From Clostridiales bacterium (lineage in GTDB: Bacteria; Bacillota; Clostridia; Tissierellales; Sedimentibacteraceae): DNA of 8,988 bases. This document shows, piece after piece, positions 6,739 to 8,988 of the stretch. Each line of letters starts with the position of its first letter. Position 1 is the stretch's first letter. Both the position numbers and the translations under genes were made by a program. The notes beneath the pieces are model-generated. The model made no database searches and was not told the origin of the DNA. It was given only the letters and a program-made list of their open reading frames with translations. The DNA lies in the NCBI GenBank assembly GCA_003457065.1, contig DMJQ01000063.1:8698-17685 (forward strand), read 5' to 3'.

Positions 6739-7914
6739 ATGAGTGAAAAAAGTATAAGAAGAAGTGGGAAAAATGTAGTTCGGTTTATATCGGTGTTTTT
6801 ATTGACATTTGTTATGATGTATTTGATTGCGGTATACTCCAATATTCCATTCATAGCAAAATACAGAGATCTGTATATTGAAACAGCCATGTCAACAATG
6901 TCACACCAATGGCTTGCTACTAAATTTATCCCAAAGTCTGTTATTGATAGAGCAATAAGCCAGAGAGACAATGCTGAAATTAAAAAAGGAAATGGGAATT
7001 CCATAATAAATAAAGTTAAAAATTTGTTCCATTTAAAAGGGAGAGATTGGTTTGTTGCGGAATTTGATGAAATAAATATGGAGAGCTTTGACAGATATGC
7101 GGAAGACAATCCTGATGTATTAAGAGACGGATATGAAAACATACAGATTGATAAAAGCAGAGTTGGAGATGACCCAACCGGAATAATTACAAATTATGGA
7201 GACAATGTAGTAGCCATAGATGCTAAAAATAAAATTCTCATATTGGAAGTCAAAGGTGAGGGTTATAACGGGAGACTGGCCATAGCCAAAGATGCCGGTA
7301 AAGTAAGAATCGGAATGGCGGAAGGGCTGGAAAAAAATATAAACGGAGAAGGCAGTCAGATAGATGAATTGGCAAGACACAACAATGCCATACTTTCCAT
7401 CAATGCCAGCGGTTTTGTGGATTATGACGGCAACGGTGACGGAGGTCAGCCGATAGGAGCAATAATTCAACAAGGGAAAATGATAAATGCTCCTGTCGGC
7501 GGAAACTGGTTTACTGTTGGTTTAAAGTACGATGACTGGATGGTGGTAAAAAGAAATGCCGAATATGATCAGTTAAGAGATGCCGTAGAATTTATGCCGG
7601 CTTTGATAATTGACGGAGTAAAACAGGTGGATGGATCTTCGGGATGGGGCATTCAGCCGAGAACGGCAGTAGGTCAGAAAGCAAATCAGGATGTGTTAAT
7701 GCTGGTTATTGACGGAAGGCAATTGAACCACAGCATTGGTACGACTGTGGGAGAATGTGCTGATATCATGGAGAGATACGGTGCTGTTCAGGGATGTAAT
7801 TTGGATGGCGGAGCAAGCTCCATAATGTACTACAACGATCATCCGGTAACAATACCTGCAATCAGATATGATGTTGGAAGATGGATTCCGAACATTATAA
7901 TGGTAGATAAATAG
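6739..7914 (+). CDS. Membrane-anchored phosphodiester glycosidase-family protein (NAGPA-like)
   Basis: The 391-residue protein has a basic N-terminus (KSIRRSGKNVVR), then one hydrophobic segment at about residues 14-36 that should anchor it with the rest outside the cell. The C-terminal half matches the family related to the mammalian uncovering enzyme NAGPA. Visible signatures are YNGRLAIAKDAGKVRIG (176-192), INASGF (221-226), QPRTAVGQ (306-313), VIDGR (323-327) and NLDGGASSIM (354-363). Bacterial members are linked to exopolysaccharide or cell-wall glycan metabolism and are thought to cleave sugar-phosphodiester bonds; the substrate here is unknown. The loop DYDGNGDGG (228-236) looks like an acidic calcium-type loop. 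The start is ATG 6739, as the frame is blocked by TAG at 6715. No normal ribosome binding site is present. Residues 40-140 have no recognised domain. Confidence 0.88.
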   Translation: MSEKSIRRSGKNVVRFISVFLLTFVMMYLIAVYSNIPFIAKYRDLYIETAMSTMSHQWLATKFIPKSVIDRAISQRDNAEIKKGNGNSIINKVKNLFHLKGRDWFVAEFDEINMESFDRYAEDNPDVLRDGYENIQIDKSRVGDDPTGIITNYGDNVVAIDAKNKILILEVKGEGYNGRLAIAKDAGKVRIGMAEGLEKNINGEGSQIDELARHNNAILSINASGFVDYDGNGDGGQPIGAIIQQGKMINAPVGGNWFTVGLKYDDWMVVKRNAEYDQLRDAVEFMPALIIDGVKQVDGSSGWGIQPRTAVGQKANQDVLMLVIDGRQLNHSIGTTVGECADIMERYGAVQGCNLDGGASSIMYYNDHPVTIPAIRYDVGRWIPNIIMVDK

Positions 7915-8013
7915 CTCGAGCGTTGTTCATTTCATTTAAGACAAGCATGTTTACTGCCTTAAATAAAATCAAAAGGGAGACAAGTTTCCTTCAGGAGTGA
8001 GTCTATATTCAAG

Positions 8014-8047
8014 ATGCAAAACAAAGCTTTGATTTTCATGTTTTTTT
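8014..8047 (+). terminator. Intrinsic terminator downstream of the glycosidase gene
   Basis: ATGCAAAACAAAG (8014-8026) pairs with CTTTGATTTTCAT (8027-8039), with two mismatches in 13 positions and AAAGCTTT at the apex. G and seven T follow (8041-8047). The stem is AT-rich, so efficiency is uncertain. It lies about 100 nt after the glycosidase stop. Confidence 0.6.
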
Positions 8048-8049
8048 AC

Positions 8050-8080
8050 TTGTCATATTTCGGCCAATAATGCTAATAAT
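8050..8080 (+). promoter_or_regulatory. Candidate promoter of the small Asn/Lys-rich gene
   Basis: A good TTGTCA -35 (8050-8055) is followed by AATAAT (8075-8080) after 19 nt, or TAATAA after 18 nt, with TG at 8071-8072 acting as an extended -10. The spacing is long. The overlapping TCATATT is faintly like a sporulation sigma-E -35, but the downstream match is poor. Confidence 0.35.
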
Positions 8081-8132
8081 AAATTTGTGAGTATTAAAAA
8101 TTACTAACAAATAAAGAAAGGCAGCAGAAAAT

Positions 8133-8345
8133 ATGACTAAAAAGTTTCAGAAAAACCAAAACAACGAGAAAGACAACAAAAATAACCGTGACGTATACAG
8201 AAATGACAGTGAATTGACGAATAAGAACAGTTACATGATTTATGAGCTGAACAATACATTTGATGATAAAGGCAAGGATGCTTTTGACGTAACGTCAAAG
8301 GGCAAATCTACTAACAGTAATTTCGACAGTAAAACTAAAAAATAG
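8133..8345 (+). CDS. Small Asn/Lys-rich hydrophilic protein, unknown function
   Basis: I do not recognise this 70-residue protein. It contains 13 Asn, 13 Lys and 8 Asp, no Cys or Trp, and a net charge of about +4. It has no signal peptide and no membrane segment. The first 30 residues and the last 20 look disordered, while SYMIYELNNTFDDKGKDAFDV (33-53) is the only stretch with hydrophobic spacing that might fold or bind a partner. The ATG at 8133 has a weak ribosome binding site (GAAAGG, 8116-8121) 11 nt away. It has its own candidate promoter and is followed by a terminator, so it is probably a single-gene unit. A small spore or nucleic-acid-binding protein would fit the composition, but this is a guess. 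A spurious ORF is possible in such AT-rich DNA. Confidence 0.55.
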   Translation: MTKKFQKNQNNEKDNKNNRDVYRNDSELTNKNSYMIYELNNTFDDKGKDAFDVTSKGKSTNSNFDSKTKK

Positions 8346-8354
8346 CAGCAGCTA

Positions 8355-8386
8355 TAAATTTAATTGATAAAAAATTTAATGTTTTT
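8355..8386 (+). repeat. AT-only hairpin and AAATTTAAT direct repeat after the small gene
   Basis: AAATTTAAT occurs at 8356-8364 and 8372-8380, 16 bp apart. TAAATTT (8355-8361) can also pair with AAATTTA (8372-8378), followed by TTTTT at 8382-8386. As a terminator it would be weak because the stem has no G-C pair. It could equally be an A/T-rich upstream promoter element. Confidence 0.3.
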
Positions 8387-8396
8387 CTCAAAAAAG

Positions 8397-8426
8397 TGTA
8401 ACGATTCGGGCAGTTGAAGGGTTTAT
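8397..8426 (+). promoter_or_regulatory. Candidate ECF-type promoter for the sigma-factor gene
   Basis: TGTAACG (8397-8403) is preceded by six A residues and resembles the TGTAAC/TGAAAC -35 used by ECF sigma factors such as SigX. A possible -10 region, GTTTAT, starts at 8421 after 18 nt; the usual CGTC-like core is not seen. TATAAT at 8426-8431 lies 23 nt from this -35 and may instead be a housekeeping -10. Self-activation by the downstream sigma factor is inferred. Confidence 0.35.
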
Positions 8427-8477
8427 ATAATAGTGGCTTTTAAAGCGGAATTTATAAATCTTACTGTCCGTTTTTTT
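8407..8477 (+). terminator. Long composite hairpin with U-run between small gene and sigma gene
   Basis: CGGGCAGT (8407-8414) pairs with ACTGTCCG (8463-8470) over 8 bp with one G-T wobble, and seven T follow at once (8471-8477). Inside, positions 8418-8427 can pair with 8453-8462, and GCTTTTAAAGC (8436-8446) forms the tip. It probably terminates transcripts from the small upstream gene. The whole stem-loop is about 64 nt, much longer than a usual terminator, and it overlaps the candidate ECF promoter. Confidence 0.6.
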
Positions 8478-8555
8478 ATGCCCTGAGTTATGGCTTAGAA
8501 GATAATTTTGACTGATGATATTGCTTATAAATTAATGAATTGTCAGGTGATTATT

Positions 8556-8988
8556 ATGGATATGAATTTATATTTTAAAAAAATATATACGGTAGCTTTC
8601 AGGCTTACCGGCGATAAAAAAGAAGCATGTGAATTGGCATCGCAGGCGATTTTGAAACTGGCAGACAAAACAGATACAAATAATGAAATATCAGACGGCA
8701 TATTTAAATCCGCCGCCTTGGAAGTTTGCAGTCTGCTTTTAGAAAGGTTTGATGCGTATACTGATGAATTTAATTATCGCGCATATAGCGGTTCAAAAGA
8801 TGAAGTCAATGAAATTCAGGAGGCTATCTTAAGCCTGGATCCTGTATGTAGAATAACAATAGTGTGGAAAGATTTATTAAGCTTCCAGCTGTCTGATCTT
8901 ACATTTATAGCCAATAAAGACAAAAAAGAATTAAACGCCAGGCTTTCTCAGGCACGGATGAGAATTAAAGAAAATTGTGTGATGGATA
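8556..8988 (+). CDS. Divergent ECF-type RNA polymerase sigma factor (3' end outside window)
   Basis: An open frame starts at ATG 8556, 5 nt after AGGTGA (8545-8550), and runs off the window after 144 codons. Residues 5-36 match sigma region 2: YFKKIYTVAFRLTGDKKEA, then ELASQAILKLAD, in place of the usual D-L-x-Q-E-x-F. Residues 91-140 match region 4: ILSLDPVCRITIVWKDLLSF, then LSDLTFIANKDKKELNARL and SQARMRIKE, like the helix-turn-helix and RL-x-RAR end of ECF factors. A weakly conserved linker joins the two. The Trp and Arg residues typical of region 2.3/2.4 are missing (IFKSAALEVCSLLLERF, 49-65), so the protein is divergent and its activity is uncertain. ECF genes are often followed by a membrane anti-sigma gene, which would lie beyond the window. 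Its promoter seems to sit at 8397-8431. Confidence 0.72.
   Translation, partial: MDMNLYFKKIYTVAFRLTGDKKEACELASQAILKLADKTDTNNEISDGIFKSAALEVCSLLLERFDAYTDEFNYRAYSGSKDEVNEIQEAILSLDPVCRITIVWKDLLSFQLSDLTFIANKDKKELNARLSQARMRIKENCVMD

Larger units (their letters stand above)
7915..8132 (+). other. Intergenic region between glycosidase and small Asn/Lys-rich gene
   Basis: In order this gap holds the palindrome GCTCGAGC (7914-7921), an inverted repeat ATTTAAG (7934-7940)/CTTAAAT (7958-7964), a short GGAGA/TTTCC hairpin (7975-7988), a terminator (8014-8047) and a candidate promoter. CCTTAAATAAAA at 7957-7968 also occurs at 6630-6641, so the two copies flank the glycosidase gene. No credible gene is seen. 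Confidence 0.5.
8346..8555 (+). other. Structured leader region of the sigma-factor gene
   Basis: Besides the AT hairpin, ECF-like promoter and composite terminator, this gap contains GCC...GGC (8480-8494, a weak hairpin) and TTGACT (8508-8513). The latter would drive transcription from about 8543, too close to the ribosome binding site at 8545 to be useful. No gene is seen. Confidence 0.45.

Noticed and set aside
6648..7142. 164-codon open frame on the minus strand
   Set aside because: It lies mostly opposite the first part of the glycosidase gene, whose family motifs are clear on the + strand. It has no recognisable family and no ribosome binding site that I could see.
7970..8047. Riboswitch or small RNA ahead of the 8014-8047 terminator
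   Set aside because: I could not match GGGAGACAAG...CAGGAGTGAG to any riboswitch core I know. It is more simply the 3' untranslated region of the glycosidase transcript.
8014..8070. 18-residue hydrophobic mini-ORF (MQNKALIFMFFYLSYFGQ), like a type I toxin peptide
   Set aside because: The nearest AGGAG is 16 nt away, and the ORF overlaps a hairpin with a T-run that explains the sequence better. No charged tail or antisense promoter was recognised.
8508..8536. TTGACT-N17-ATTAAT as a promoter of the sigma gene
   Set aside because: The start would fall near 8543, leaving almost no leader before the ribosome binding site at 8545.

Overview
The window is AT-rich and gene-dense, with every confident gene on the + strand. 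Start sites use strong AGGAGG-type ribosome binding sites, and intrinsic terminators end in U-runs. RNase Y, a VanZ-family membrane protein, a phosphodiester glycosidase-family protein and an ECF-type sigma factor together suggest a low-GC Gram-positive bacterium, probably Clostridia or a relative. The genus cannot be fixed from this sequence. I see no rRNA, tRNA, CRISPR array, insertion sequence or phage gene, so this looks like ordinary chromosome.

Layout: (1) 1-500 is the C-terminal third of ribonuclease Y, closed by a clear terminator at 532-564. (2) 694-1860 is a 12-helix-type MFS transporter, translated from a TTG start behind a strong ribosome binding site. Its leader carries a five-codon mini-ORF. 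(3) 1888-3321 is adenylosuccinate lyase (purB) of the long, animal-like type, only 27 nt after the MFS stop and so probably co-transcribed; a terminator follows at 3347-3388. (4) 3439-5043 is a cytoplasmic gamma-glutamyltransferase-family Ntn hydrolase with its own promoter. It lacks the arginine that classical GGTs use to hold the glutamyl carboxylate. (5) 5172-6572 encodes a VanZ-like membrane domain fused to a large extracytoplasmic domain. (6) 6739-7914 is a membrane-anchored phosphodiester glycosidase (NAGPA-like). Its promoter is excellent and is preceded by two TTAAGG boxes in 11-bp phase with the -35 element. (7) 8133-8345 encodes an unrecognised 70-residue Asn/Lys-rich protein. (8) 8556 to the window end is a divergent ECF-type sigma factor, cut off by the window edge.

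Working together: genes 1-3 are housekeeping (RNA decay, purine synthesis) with a transporter beside them. Genes 5, 6 and perhaps 8 point to the cell envelope. The most interesting parts are non-coding. One is the phased-repeat operator at 6648-6675. The other is the 8346-8555 gap, where a long hairpin terminator overlaps what looks like an ECF-type promoter for the sigma gene. I do not find clear proof of a wholly new system. The best places to look are the sigma-factor leader, the Asn/Lys-rich small protein and the VanZ fusion.
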